Of a stretch of 64,000 nucleotides of DNA, positions 23,828 through 34,552 are shown piece by piece. The DNA lies in the NCBI GenBank assembly GCA_025331435.1, contig JAIWNI010000092.1:48415-112414 (forward strand), read 5' to 3'. The translations under genes and the position numbers were made by a program. Positions within the stretch are counted from its first letter, which is position 1. The number at the start of each line of letters is the position of its first letter. The DNA is from Choanephora cucurbitarum. Taxonomy: Eukaryota; Mucoromycota; Mucoromycetes; Mucorales; Choanephoraceae. Under the pieces are notes generated by a model. It searched no databases, had not been told where the DNA came from, and was given only the letters and a program-made list of their open reading frames with translations.

Positions 23828-24972
23828 CTAGGAAAGTAAGGAAAGTGTACGAAATTGACATAAGGCAGCCATTTTGATTTTAGCCGTAGATTCATTAGAT
23901 TCTAATAGATCCAATACGGCTCTCTCTTGTGTCTTGAGGAATCTATCTTGTGCACTTAAGTTTTCTGAGTTAAGAGGATGTTCTTGTTGAGTGGTTATGG
24001 GTAGGTCCGGATTCTTTTCTGCTGCTGCTGGTGGTGGTGGTGGTGGTGCTGTCGTTGTTGTTGTTGCTGGTACCGTCTGTGTTACTACTACTGCTGCTGC
24101 TGCCTCATTTTCCTGTTCAAGCTGAGAGGTATAGAAGAAGACAAAATCAGGTAAATCAAGCATGAGATCTGAATCCTGAGATGATGGACTAGGTGTTTCT
24201 ATACGCTGTCTCTTAGGCACATGACCTTCTTCTTCCTCTTCCATCAAAGGTAGTTCAAGGTCACTGAATGCAGTCTCCAGAAAACTGTTAATCTCTTCTT
24301 CTGTTGTAGCTATATCGACCATAGATTGGCTAGACTGAATCTCATGGTATAAATCTTTGGGTTGTGTAGATGTGTTTGGTAACGATATGACCTGGGGAGG
24401 AGAATTGGGCTTTGGAGGAAGAATGGAAGGCTGACTGCCTGTGTCAGGAAGAGAACTACTGTATGAAGTAGATCGAGGAAGAGGACGAGGAAGAGGACGA
24501 GGCACTTGACTGTCTGATGCGTGTAATGGCACTTGAGTTCTACTAGGCTCGGTGCAGATAGCATCCAATGTAAATTCAATCACTGGCTCTACTTGATTGA
24601 ATTGAGGTAGCTTGTTTTGAAGGATTAGGGAATAAAAGAAACTAGAGACAAGAGAGTTCATGTCAGGCATTGTACGTGTCATTTGTTCCATCCAGTCTTT
24701 AGTGCGTGGATGATGGTATATGTATTTGACACTCTGTTCTGCAGGTAAACAGTCTGCCATGGGCTCAAAATCGATGATAATCAAATAAGGTGTTATCTTC
24801 TGGTTGCTTCGACATGCTACTACCATATATTCCTTGACTGATATAACTTCTTTTAACAGGCTAATGTCGTTACCGTCTGTGAGAGAAGGAATACTAGTGA
24901 AGCAAAATTCAGCCACTTTGTTTTTCTAGTCTTTAACAGGGTTACCAGCTCACCTAAACGACGTTTTGACAT
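23828..24972 (-). CDS. Unknown protein with acidic/Pro-rich low-complexity middle
   Basis: Two exons: a 19-nt first exon 24954-24972 (MSKRRL) and 23828-24915, over a 38-nt GT-AG intron that gives an in-frame codon (G/TG). I do not recognise the family. The N-terminal ~130 residues look folded (ISLLKEVISVKEYMVVACRS, YLIIIDFEPMADCLPAEQ, DWMEQMTRTMPDMNSLVSSF). The middle has RPLPRPLPR, PPKPNSPP, acidic EEEEEG, a basic VPKRQR that may be a nuclear localisation signal, and poly-Ala/Thr/Pro runs from trinucleotide repeats. A short C-terminal helix (DRFLKTQERAVLDLLESN) ends it. The Bub3 start lies about 100 bp downstream. Nuclear location is an inference. Confidence 0.6.
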
Positions 24973-25610
24973 GTTCAGGTATAAAAATTGCAGGTATGGA
25001 GAATGTCTCGTCAGAGAGTTCCATCAACAACATCTCTTGAGATCCATTGCTTGCATAAATGACCTAGGAAGTCAAATGCTATTGTCATCAAACACTGTTT
25101 TTATCTTGTTCGTGTATTTCTTTTTACTTGTTCTATTGTCAGTTCTTGCTTGGTCTTCTTTAGTTGAAATAACTGGTCTTTACCAGTATTTGTGATCCAA
25201 TGGAGCAAGACAGAAGAATTCATTAGGTTTGATGTAGGTATACGTGTGTGTGTGTGTAATTTAGATCAACAAGTAATCTCTCATTTTATGCTCATGTGTG
25301 AACACAGGCAAGCTCGAAATAGGAAAAAAAATTAAAGGAAAAGGACGGTCAGTAATGTCTCAAATTAAACATAACTTTTGTCCAATTCATAATACCAAAG
25401 TTGTCTGAATTCGATCGAACCGAAGTAGGTACCCTCTCTCCACGTCATCAACTGACTATTTAAATCACCGCCGGTTAGGCTTTCTTTTTTTTTCTGGACT
25501 TGCTCGCACAGTAAACGGTTCGAAACAACCTGGTTAGAAATTTTTTTCTTTTTTTTTTGTATCTTTACAACAAACCCCACTCTGCTTTTCTCCATTAATT
25601 CATAATCAAC
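24973..25610. other. Divergent intergenic region
   Basis: Shared upstream region of the unknown minus-strand gene and the Qcr6 gene. A (GT)n run occurs at about 25238-25257 and poly-T tracts precede the Qcr6 ATG. No gene seen. Confidence 0.5.
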
Positions 25611-26103
25611 ATGGGTCTTTCTGAATTCTTTTCCAGCTTCATCCCTACCGTCTACGCTGACGAGGAGCCCCAAGAAGAACAACCTGTTGCTGAAGAGGAA
25701 GTTGAAGAAACTCCTGCTGAAGAAGTAGAAGAAGAAGAAGAACCCGAGGATCCTAAGGAAGCTATCTTCGAAGGTAAAATAAATGCAAGAAATTCATTAG
25801 CTTTATTTAACCAACCTATATATATCAGAATGTACCAAGGAATGTTCTGGTTTGAAGAAGCACCTTGACGAGTGTAACGAACGTGTCGAAAACGGATCAA
25901 GCGAAAACTGTAAGCGGCAGAGAATACAAAAAAGACAAATTGGAATTGACAGTTGATTGTTTTTATAGGTATCGAAGAATTCTTCCACTTCATGCACTGT
26001 GCTGATGAATGTGTAAGTTATCATTTTGACATAAAATGCGCAACCAGAAACTGATTTTTTTTTCAAATAGGCTGCTCCCAAGATCATGGCTGCTACTAAA
26101 TAA
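25611..26103 (+). CDS. QCR6: Ubiquinol-cytochrome c reductase hinge protein Qcr6
   Basis: Four exons: 25611-25773, 25829-25909, 25969-26012 and 26071-26103. The protein starts MGLSEFFSSFIPTVYA, then has a strongly acidic run (EEEVEETPAEEVEEEEEPE), then the hinge domain with cysteines in CTKECSGLKKHLDECNERV and FFHFMHCADECAAPKI. That matches the two disulfide-linked cysteine pairs of the complex III hinge subunit (QCR6/UQCRH), which sits on the intermembrane-space side and helps cytochrome c interact with cytochrome c1. The acidic tract is typical of the family. Length (about 106 residues) fits the vertebrate and fungal range. Confidence 0.93.
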
Positions 26104-27948
26104 GCAGAGAGCAACAGATTGAATTATACACACGCACACACACACACATACAATAATTAAAAAAGACGATCAGTTTTAGAAAGCAGCACTCTTTTTTCCT
26201 TTTTGTTTTCTTTTGGCTTGTGTATTTTGTATCCTTCTTTCTTTGTTAACGTGTATATATATCATCAGAAGAGGAATGGGTTCATAACCATTCTATCTTT
26301 TCACTTAATACAAGGAAGGAAAAGAGAGGGAAATTCAGGTCATGTCAAGGAGTACACAGAAAGTACTTTTTTTTTGTTCATTCAAAGAGACATTACAGGT
26401 AATTCGATTGGATATAAAAAAAGACGAAACAAAGCGATAGGCCAAAGACTCAAGTTGTGTCAATAGTTGGTATGATTCAGAAGGAGTTTTATATTCACTA
26501 ACAATTATAAACTTCAGGCAGGGTTTATATTGCTATGATACTCAAAGTATATTTGTTTGCCCCACGACTATCAATTTCCTATTTCAGGAAATGACTCGAG
26601 AAACGAAGGCTTTAACAGCCAAATAATGGAAGCTCATTTCCCTCTGTTTCGGATGTCTTTTTGCAAATTACTCTGGATTTGAGTGGACTATTTTAATATG
26701 GACCGAATGATGGTTAATTATGTCAGTTCATACATGACAGCGTTCTATTGATATATCCGGCCACAAGAATGAATAGGTGTCCTGATGTTCATTGCTTGAT
26801 ACAAATAGAGCAAAGAAGAGGTGCATTGATAAAAAACTTGGGGATGCAAGCGATATTAGCATTTCCGTTTCGCATGTCCGGATGCGCTGTGCTAATCTTT
26901 TAACCCTTTTTTGGCTTCCGGACATGCGAAACGGAAATGCTAATATCGCTTGCATCCCCAAGTTTTTTTATCGGTGGTGGATGAAGATCAGGCTATGAAT
27001 TTTCTCGTTTATGACTGTATCCCTTCATACTCTGAAAGAAAATTGGGAAATGAAGTTAGTGGAGACAAATCCACATTGACTAGAATCTAACAGAACAACA
27101 AATCAATAAATGTTATTCAAAAGAATCAGTAAAAAGGATTTGGATCTAACAAAGTCAGCACTGTCTATATGTTAGTAAAAATTTATGATAAGATATTCTT
27201 ACTCGAACTCTGACCGACAAGATAGAACAATAGTAAAACGCATCCTGCTGATTAAGTCCTGCTTTTCTTTCTTGTTCTGACTCAAGCAAAATGTTCGTGA
27301 AGATCATACTGATGACCTTCTAGCATACTGTTTATTTAGCAAGAAACTAAGAAAAGCTTTAGTTATAGAGCACATCATTTTCTGTTCTCAATAGAAACCC
27401 GAGTAAATCTGTTTATCTGACATTTCCTCTTCTCATCTTCATATACACACACACTTCATGTAAATCACCTTGAAGCACGGCCCCATTTGAAGCTTATATC
27501 AAATCGGAGGACCAAGCGGAGTCAATCAGAATTGTTAGGAACGAAAAACATTTTGATATGGATGCACTTACTCTGATAAACATGCATGCAAACATATTCT
27601 CTTCTTTCTACAAAAATGCTACAAGAGCTATTTACATGAACTATGCAATTCTTTCGTAGGCAAGGTTTGTGGCTGAAAGTATAGTAATCTGTGTGTGTGT
27701 GTATGTGTCTCTCTCTCTTTTTGTTTTTGTGTGTGTGTGCGTGTGTGTATACTTGCAACATCATTTTAAGCAATAAAAAGGCTATTGCTCATTCGTTCTC
27801 ACCCTTTGTCTGAGAAACAATCAAACTTTGATTGTGCACATAAAAATTGCAAAGCAACTTTGTCTCCCTCTTTTTTTTTCTTTTTCTCACTCTCTCCCTT
27901 TCCTGCTCTTATCCAACTCTTCCCTGTTAAGCTTAAGCACAACACACT
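26104..27948. other. Gene-poor region with hairpin element and microsatellites
   Basis: No protein gene seen. It contains a CA-rich tract in the Qcr6 3' UTR (26131-26148), a large perfect hairpin (26828-26972, listed separately) and a (TG)n-rich block at about 27689-27747. This is the left border of the repeat-rich half of the window. Confidence 0.55.
26828..26972. repeat. Foldback element, ~55-bp arms
   Basis: A left arm at 26828-26882 (starting GATAAAAAACTTGGGGATGC) is the reverse complement of the right arm at 26917-26972, differing only by one extra T in the A/T run; the loop is 34 nt. The structure looks like a small foldback/MITE or a hairpin RNA source. No target-site duplication was obvious. 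Confidence 0.85.
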
Positions 27949-28789
27949 ATGTCTACACCAAGAAGAAGAATTGAAACAGACGTGATGAAACTGTAATGAG
28001 CTCTTTCTTTATGTTTTGTCTAGATGCTAACAGGATGTGGTAGCTTGATGAGTGATTATGAAGTTACTTTGGTGAATGATAATATGCAAGAGTTCTATGT
28101 TCGTTTTGATGGACCTACTGACAGTAAGTATATTGGTTGGCAAATGGATTCGGAAAATAAAGTGGAGTGCATTGACAACGCTTTTTTCTTCTCTGAAGCA
28201 CCATTTACTGGAGGTGTATGGAAAGTTCATGTTGAACTACCTGATCAATATCCTTACAAATCACCGAGTATTGGTTTTATGAACAGAATATTTCACCCCA
28301 ATATTGATGAAGTGTAAGTCTTTCTCTTGTATATAAGAAGAGTAGCATATTCACTTTTCCCTTAGGAGTGGATCAGTTTGTCTGGATGTCATCAATCAAA
28401 CATGGAGTCCTATGTTTGGTAAAATACTTTTTTTAAAAAAAAAAATAAGCGACACAGTGTAAGAATTAATGCAGTTCAATAGACATGATCAATATATTTG
28501 AAGTCTTCCTTCCTCAGCTACTCCGATATCCTAATCCTACTGATCCTTTGAATGGTGAGGCTGCTGCTTTATTGATGCGAGAACCTACAAAATATGAGAT
28601 CAAAGTGAAAGGTAAATGTACATAATCAAGCTTAAGACGTGTTGTTGACAATCCTCGTTAGATTATGTTTCGAGATATGCTACAAAAGAGGCAGCGGATG
28701 CAGCAGTTGATGATAGTTCTGATGAAGATGATATGAGTTCGGTTAGCTTTGATTCTTCTGAAGATGAAGCTGCTGGCATGGAGTTGTAA
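27949..28789 (+). CDS. UBC8: Ubiquitin-conjugating enzyme E2, Ubc8/UBE2H type
   Basis: Five exons: 27949-27992, 28044-28313, 28366-28418, 28483-28611 and 28662-28789. The spliced N-terminus [20 protein letters not shown] and the body ([39 protein letters not shown]) match UBE2H/Ubc8. The active-site Cys is in [18 protein letters not shown], split across exons 2 and 3. The acidic C-terminal tail ([11 protein letters not shown]...SSEDEA) is also typical. Ubc8 works with the GID/CTLH E3 complex, which in yeast marks gluconeogenic enzymes for degradation; that role is inferred from the family. The second intron boundary (GTGGTAG/CTTG) was chosen because it restores KLLMSDYE, whereas an earlier acceptor would insert extra residues. 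Confidence 0.93.
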
Positions 28790-29504
28790 TTAGCAAAATA
28801 ATAGTAATAATAACGATAATAAAAATATCTTGATGTATAGATGAGTGCCTTATATGAAAGGGTTAGAAAACTAAAGAAATGGTGTGATAAATGTTTGCCA
28901 ACTACTCCAGGTAGTTTGTTGTTAGCCAAAGTTAGGAGATCGTATTTGTTATCTATATGTGAATATTGAATAACTTTTTGGTTTGTCCTAGCCCTAGATA
29001 ATAAACATCATGTTTAAGATGCAGTGAGAGGCCAAAAAAAAAGACATACTGTGGTAAATTCAATATTTCAAAGTATAAACTTTTTCTAGACCAATAGATT
29101 TGTCTTTGAGACAGAGTGTGGTTTTATTTAGAAAAAGACAATGAACTACTTGTAATGAAGCCTGGCTTTCCCGAAGCGCAGCTTAGACTGCATACCGTCG
29201 TAATTGTCTGCAGCTAGTATGTAGTTACAGATATAGGGGGGGTTATGCTTAACTAAAGCAATCCCTAAGACACATAAAAACAGATATCAATATTCACCTT
29301 GAATTTCATTTGTGATTTTGTTGTGCTATTTGTTGTCTTTCTTTCCTTATCTAAACTAATCGTAGGCAACATTTTCTTTGCCTTTTGGATATTTTGCATT
29401 TAAATGCCTTGAAATCAAACAAACAAGAAAATGTACAAAATGTATCTCTTTCCCACCTCGAAATTGAAATAGCTTTGCCATTCTTATCAGACTTGTCATG
29501 TTTA
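28790..29504. other. Intergenic, no gene seen
   Basis: 3' side of the UBC8 gene. No coding or RNA feature recognised. Confidence 0.5.
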
Positions 29505-30235
29505 TCAACCTGTTAGTTTGTGGAGCATTTCTACAGTCCGTTCAAGGATGTTTGCAATGATGGCAACATGTTGCTGGAAGCTAATTAGCTTTTGCACAGT
29601 TGATCTAAAAGATTCGAGTTCTTCAATACAAAAAGGCAGCAAAAAGTGATATACTGGGCAGAATGAGCAAATGCTGTTTCCTGCCTGCTGATGTGTTGCT
29701 ATTAGGCAAGCACTGCGACTAGTTTGCATACTAAAAGCTTGTACTGCTGTCTCTATCAAGACAAGTATTGAATCAACTGCAACTCTTGTCTCACGGCTCA
29801 TCAGTTACATTATAACCAACGAATGTTACTTCCATATTTCCTCCATAATGTTTTCGCAATGTTTCTGCTGTGTTATCTGCATTGAGAGAAACACAACATG
29901 GGTGATGGTAAGACGAAATTTGATAACAACCAAGTTCAAAAAGCAAACTATACAATTGAGATTTGAGATAAATTATGTTGCAGTCATATGATATTCATTG
30001 CTTCTATCCAAATGTGTGATACAAAAGAAAGAAGCATTTATTCTTCTTCTCTACTTTACACATCCTCAAGAGCGCAATTGTATCAGTTGAAGTCTGATAT
30101 TACTCTTTCTGTAGTAGCCAAAAAGCATTTTAAAGTTCAAAACACAAAGCTTGTAATGATTGCAGGATGATTTTCAATAGACAATGTATGTATGTTGTCA
30201 GGATTGGCTAATTCTGAATGAAGCTGTTGAATTAA
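29505..30235 (-). pseudogene. Possible decayed coding fragment, family unknown
   Basis: Open but disjoint minus-strand pieces carry protein-like sequence in different frames: LHSELANPDNIHTLSIENH near 30200, then NADNTAETLRKHYGGNMEV near 29870, then an open stretch from 29801 to 29505 (MSRETRVAVDSILVLIETAV). The pieces are separated by stops and frame changes. I do not recognise a family. It sits at the left edge of the transposon-rich zone and may be a relic of a mobile-element gene. Weak evidence. Confidence 0.3.
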
Positions 30236-30460
30236 AAAGAATAAACAAGCGTTGCCAGTACTGCAAAGCCAGACATGGGTTAATCGAGTTGAATTCTGGT
30301 TATTCATACCATCAAAAGGTGTTCTTTTGAATGTTTTTGGCGACTCGAAAGTTTAAAAATCCAACTCTTGACTTCTATACTCTGCCTCAATTTCTTAAGA
30401 AATAATTCTCAAAAATATTCTACTTGGTCCAAAAATAAATGCTACAACCTTCTCAAATGT

Positions 30461-30489
30461 ACACCTTTTCCGGAAATAGATTGCACTCC
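30461..30489 (+). repeat. 29-bp inverted-repeat partner, left copy
   Basis: Starts ACACCTTTTCCGG and ends GATTGCACTCC. Its reverse complement recurs at 38995-39023 with one mismatch (position 15, A versus G). It is preceded by TGT and lies 35 bp before the LINE relic. It resembles a Tc1/IS630 terminal inverted repeat. Confidence 0.75.
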
Positions 30490-30523
30490 TGGAAACTCAA
30501 AAATGAATGGCCAATGTTGAAAA

Positions 30524-31645
30524 ATGATTGGCTCAAATGGAGAAATGGTGCTGTTGACTAGCCCCGACGATACTACTGCCTACAACCTTTATGGTACACC
30601 AATCACCCGTCAGCCATCATTCTCCTATCTCGGTATTCCTTTCTCCTGCGACGGCTCAATTGACACTGACGCTTTAATTGATCGCAACACTGCGAAAGCG
30701 ATCTGGTCCTTCTACTTGCTGTCTTCCATTGGTCTTAATTCTAAAGGGTTCTCCAAACTACTTGGCTATCGACTGTATCAACAGATCATCCGTCCACAAA
30801 TGGAGTATGGGCTCGCAACTTCCTGAGTTTACGCCAAGCACACCAAGCGATTAGAAGCCACACAAAACTTGATCCTTCGGCAAATTTTTGGGGCCTCCAA
30901 AAATAGCTCCACCAAAGTCATCCGTCACCTTTGTCGGGTCCCAACAATGTCATCTCACACCTCCATCCTACAGGCCAAGTTCGTCTTGCGGTCATTGTCC
31001 TTACCTGATGACACTCTGCTTACTTCCCTACTCCCTCCCCTTCAGCAAACTCGCCGATCCCACTGGACCCTGCTCCGTTTTTCCACTCTATGTTAAACAT
31101 TACCTCTATGTAAAACATTACCTGAGCCCTTGGATGCCATCGGTCCGAGTGATTTCCGAAAGCACCGCCTCCAATTCCTTCGCTCTGCATTTGCTGATGA
31201 GCGCAACTCTACTCACAGCCTGACTCTATCTCTGTGTAGGCCGTTCCTGGGAATAAATCCCATTATGTGGCTCGCAATGACCGTTACGGAACGTAGCCTT
31301 CCTGTCCGCTGGCGCCTTGGGTGGCTTCCTGGAGGCAAACCTAGGCCGTGTACCTGTGGCCATAGCCCACTGACCAAAAAGCATATCTCTCTCTGCCTCT
31401 TTTTACACTTGCGTCTACATGTCCCCATCCGCATTACTGATCCGATAGTCTACATCCTCAACCGCCTGCCAAAAAGAAATCCAACAAAGGACTCTACCAG
31501 GCGCTATTGGAACTTCATCTGGCCTTCACTCATTAGTCTCTTGCTCCAGGTCGATAACATTCAACATGCTGCGTCTTCTCCCCTTCCCCATCCTCAACCT
31601 GCTACCGTCTCTCCATTTCTCCATTGGATCGCAGGAAACTCCTGA
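30524..31645 (+). pseudogene. Decayed non-LTR (LINE) retrotransposon, reverse transcriptase 3' part
   Basis: Fragments read as the C-terminal part of a LINE reverse transcriptase and its downstream region: PSFSYLGIPFSCDGSIDTDA (the YLGIPF motif after the RT palm), then TAKAIWSFYLLSSIGLNS, RLYQQIIRPQMEYGLA, then after an in-frame stop KRLEATQNLILRQIFGAS. A frame change near 31100 leads to WLAMTVTERSLPVRWRLGW and a Cys/His cluster (PCTCGHSPLTKKHISLC) typical of LINE tails. A small tandem duplication sits near 31095-31127. The YADD-containing N-terminal part and endonuclease are absent (5' truncated). The segment ends near 31820 with an A-rich tail. It is not functional. Confidence 0.75.
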
Positions 31646-33104
31646 TCAGACTCCTCACGCTTTACGTATTTTTACTCCTTGTTCTATAAGGAAGTTTTTA
31701 GACCCTTTCCCATGTTATATTTTTGTTCTGACTCGAGCAATTAAGGTGACAGCTCACCATGTGCTCATTGAGTTTTTCTTTTTATCAATAAATTTCTTCT
31801 GTTTAAAAAAAATAGAGAAATGATTCATCCTTTAGGGTACAGACAAATGTCCACGAGTGCTAAATTGATTTGACGTAAAAAATGATGTGCTTATTAGCTA
31901 TCTTTGTGGTTTCTGTAGTCATTTCAAGCGACAGGTCATCGACTGTTTCAACAAAGCGCCCTTTTTGGCTTTGTCAGTTTCTTTCAATAAATTTCAATAG
32001 GCTTGACTGTATCTCTTCTTGCACCAATATTAATTTCGCGCACTAACATTCACATTCAGACACCAAAATACTTGAAAGCCATTGGATGAATTAGACCCAT
32101 GTCACCGTACAACCTAAATATTTGTGCAGAATGGTGTTTTTTTATTTTTAGTTCTTTCTTTAGCTATAGTTTGTAAGTCAAAAGGTGACAGGCTTGTAGC
32201 TTTGCTACTCCCTGTTATAAAAATCCTCTGCCTAACGTAGACTATTTCTTTTCTACCATAGAGCTGTAAACAATTTTTTCTCCAGCTATAGTTTGTAAGT
32301 CAAAAGGTGACAGGCTTGTAGCTTTGCTACTCCCTGTTATAAAAATCCTCTGCCTAACGTAGACTGTTCACCCGTTTTCTCAGCTATAGTTTGTAAGTCA
32401 AAAGGTGACAGGCTTGTAGCTTTGCTACTCCCTGTTATAAAAATCCTCTGCCTAACGTAGACTACCTTTATAAAGATCTTCAAAAAGCTTCACTTAAGAA
32501 ATAATCCTTTTTTTTCCTTCTGTTATCACAACGTAACTATGGACAACAAAGTCAACAGATTCTAAATCGTCAGAATTTCAGCCTTCCCATATTATTGCTG
32601 TGTCTATCGTCATCGTCGTGCAGCTGGACTAAGAGACTCATAAGGAATACGAGGTATCTGGGTCCAATTTCTTTTGTACACGATTGAACTTCAAACTTAT
32701 TTTCAACGTTCCCTCAGGCACACAATCTATTTAGATTCTGAGTATTGAAATAAACTTTTCTCATAATTTATTGAGATTTCGGTTACCAAATAAGACAGTA
32801 GCCAAATAAACATGCGAAAATTGAAGTTAAATATATTCTTAAGATGTTATTGATGTGCAAGGCGCTTTTCTTTAAACACTATGCCTTTTAAGACATAGTA
32901 TCTAGTTTGGAAATGCTGCAGTCTAGACTCAACACAACAGCCACTCGACAAAAAGATAATAAGGACAAACTGAAGCATTGACAATGGTGAGAAGCTATGG
33001 CAATAAACAGGAACAATGAAAAAGAACATTTTGTCAAATTGAGACTGACTCGTGCATATAGTTTTAGCATAAGCATTATTTTGAAACAAATTAAAATTTA
33101 CTAT
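31646..33104. other. Region with 82-bp repeat triplet, no protein gene seen
   Basis: Apart from the LINE tail (to about 31820) and the three 82-bp units (32162-32463), no coding feature was recognised. Minus-strand ORFs at 32847-33089 lack motifs. Confidence 0.5.
32162..32463. repeat. Three exact 82-bp repeats with unrelated spacers
   Basis: Copies at 32162-32243, 32284-32365 and 32382-32463 read as identical over 82 bp (start AGCTATAGTTTGTAAG, end CCTAACGTAGACT). Spacers of 40 and 16 nt share no sequence except that each copy is preceded by a pyrimidine-rich stretch. Each unit contains a nested hairpin: ACAGG pairs with CCTGT and, inside it, GTAGC pairs with GCTAC around a TTT loop. This is not CRISPR: only three units, eukaryotic context, unequal spacers. 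It could be a small-RNA gene cluster or short mobile units. Confidence 0.9.
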
Positions 33105-34552
33105 TTATTCATACAATGTTGTGCAACATTTTCTCTTTCGGCTTTCTCTTCTTGTCACAAGTTGTTCAACACCATCGTATGGGAATATTTTCAGGCTAGA
33201 TGGCTGCTCATCTTGGTTAAAGCATAGCTTTTGATATGCTTGAGTAATTCTTTGCATCTTGGTCAAATCTTCCAAATCGAATTTGAACTCACTTAAGCAA
33301 AGAGGAATTTTAATTTGCTCAAGATGGAGCAACTCAAAAAAATCCTTCTTGTCAATCATTAAGTAAAAATTGAAGCAGTTGTGTACTATATGAGCAATCA
33401 TGACACTCTTGAGCTTATTTTGCTTCATTTCGGTTCTAGCAAAGATGGCCAGTTTGTACAAGTCTTTGTAAATTTTTTGCTTGCAAGCTTTGATGGATTT
33501 CTTTGGCTTGATTTCGCCGTAAAAATTGCTGAACCTTCTTTCGCCATCTTCATAGACTTCTATCTTGTAATCCGGACGGTAGCTCTCCTTGCAAGCGTTG
33601 TCTTTCTTACGTTGGCATTATAAGCCAAGCAGTCATCGTATTCAAATAGGGCAGAAAAGAAAGTTTCGACAAATGAGGCAGTTAGCTGTGACTCTTTCAT
33701 TTCTGTCTTCATCGGTTTCTTTACTTGAATGGCTAATGATTTGAGTACCTGAATAGTATTCTGCATCGACTTGGAAGTCTTCAGTTGCAATGCAGTTAGT
33801 TCAGCGTCAAGTTTTATTCTGTTGCCATTGTTACGAAATTCCTGTAAGAAAAAGTTAGCTTATTTTTGTTGTTTAGGTCCTTCGCTTGTTTTTACCATCA
33901 AGTGCTGTGAAATAGGAACTAAAGTCTCCAAATCAAAATCATCAAAGTTTTCGTAAGCTTTGGCTTTGGAAGCATCGTAATGCTTCTTTATAGTTTCTTT
34001 CCCAATTGCGCTCAACAAGCTTGCTTCGTTGTGATAATTCTTTTTGAAAAGAACGATACTCGAAAGAGACAGCAACTTTAGCAAATCTTCTTCAAAATTG
34101 CAGTAACCTGCTCTTTGGATGAGCTCTTTGAGAGAATCATCAATATAGCAGCGGACTTTTTTGGTGAAAGCGTCATCTGTACAGATGCTGTCTACTTCCC
34201 AAGCATTCAAATCAAAGTCATGTCTTGATGCTTTTACTCCAAGAGGAGTCTCAGAGGCAGTGATGGTGGTGGCTAAACTACTGACTTCAATGTTCAAGTC
34301 ATGGTTTAGAGGTGGGAGAGAAGAGGAGGGAGAAGCACCATCATCATTGTTACTGCTGCTGGAAAAATCTTTCTTCACTTGCTCGGCTTCTTTGCTTTTG
34401 AACAGTGCAACGAGCTTTCGCTGTTCACTTTCAGACATGGCTTCCATGTGCTGACTGTTTAGAGTCTTGAAGTGAACCAGATTAGGATTCTTGGCCTTTG
34501 TAAAGTATTCATCGATTAAAGTGCTGATTTTATTTGATGTATCTTGAGACAT
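33105..34552 (-). CDS. Mucoralean-type unknown protein with PD-(D/E)XK-like motif; frame break inside
   Basis: Exon 1 is 33896-34552 (MSQDTSNKISTLIDEYFTKA..., 219 codons), spliced over a 54-nt intron to 33105-33841 (SQHLM/EFRNNGNRIKLDAEL). The N-terminal part has a Ser/Asn/Asp-rich linker and HDFDLNAWEVDSICTDDAF. In the C-terminal part, YRPDYKIEVYEDGERRF is followed by NFYGEIKPKKS: a P-D, then E-x-K about 20 residues later, as in PD-(D/E)XK nuclease-fold proteins. KDLYKLAIFARTEM and hydrophobic strands (VMIAHIVHNCFNFYLMI) follow. Between AYNAN and ESYRPDY (about 33588-33612) the frame changes. A 23-nt GT-AG gap would restore it, and a 47-nt GT-AG intron is also in phase but would remove the PD motif. 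A 1-nt indel is equally possible. The nuclease-fold idea is inference. Confidence 0.5.

Noticed and set aside
24914..24975. Apparent frameshift or 20-nt micro-intron at the start of the unknown gene at 23.8-25.0 kb
   Set aside because: A 38-nt intron from the MSKRRL exon to an acceptor at 24916 restores the frame.
25652..25993. Minus-strand ORF with a Ser/Thr/Ala-rich end opposite Qcr6
   Set aside because: It is the antisense read of the acidic tract and introns of the Qcr6 gene.
29150..29230. Possible tRNA or structured RNA near 29.2 kb
   Set aside because: No acceptor-stem pairing or B-box could be found.
32162..32463. CRISPR-like array (repeat-spacer-repeat)
   Set aside because: Eukaryotic context, only three 82-bp units, unequal spacers and no cas genes.
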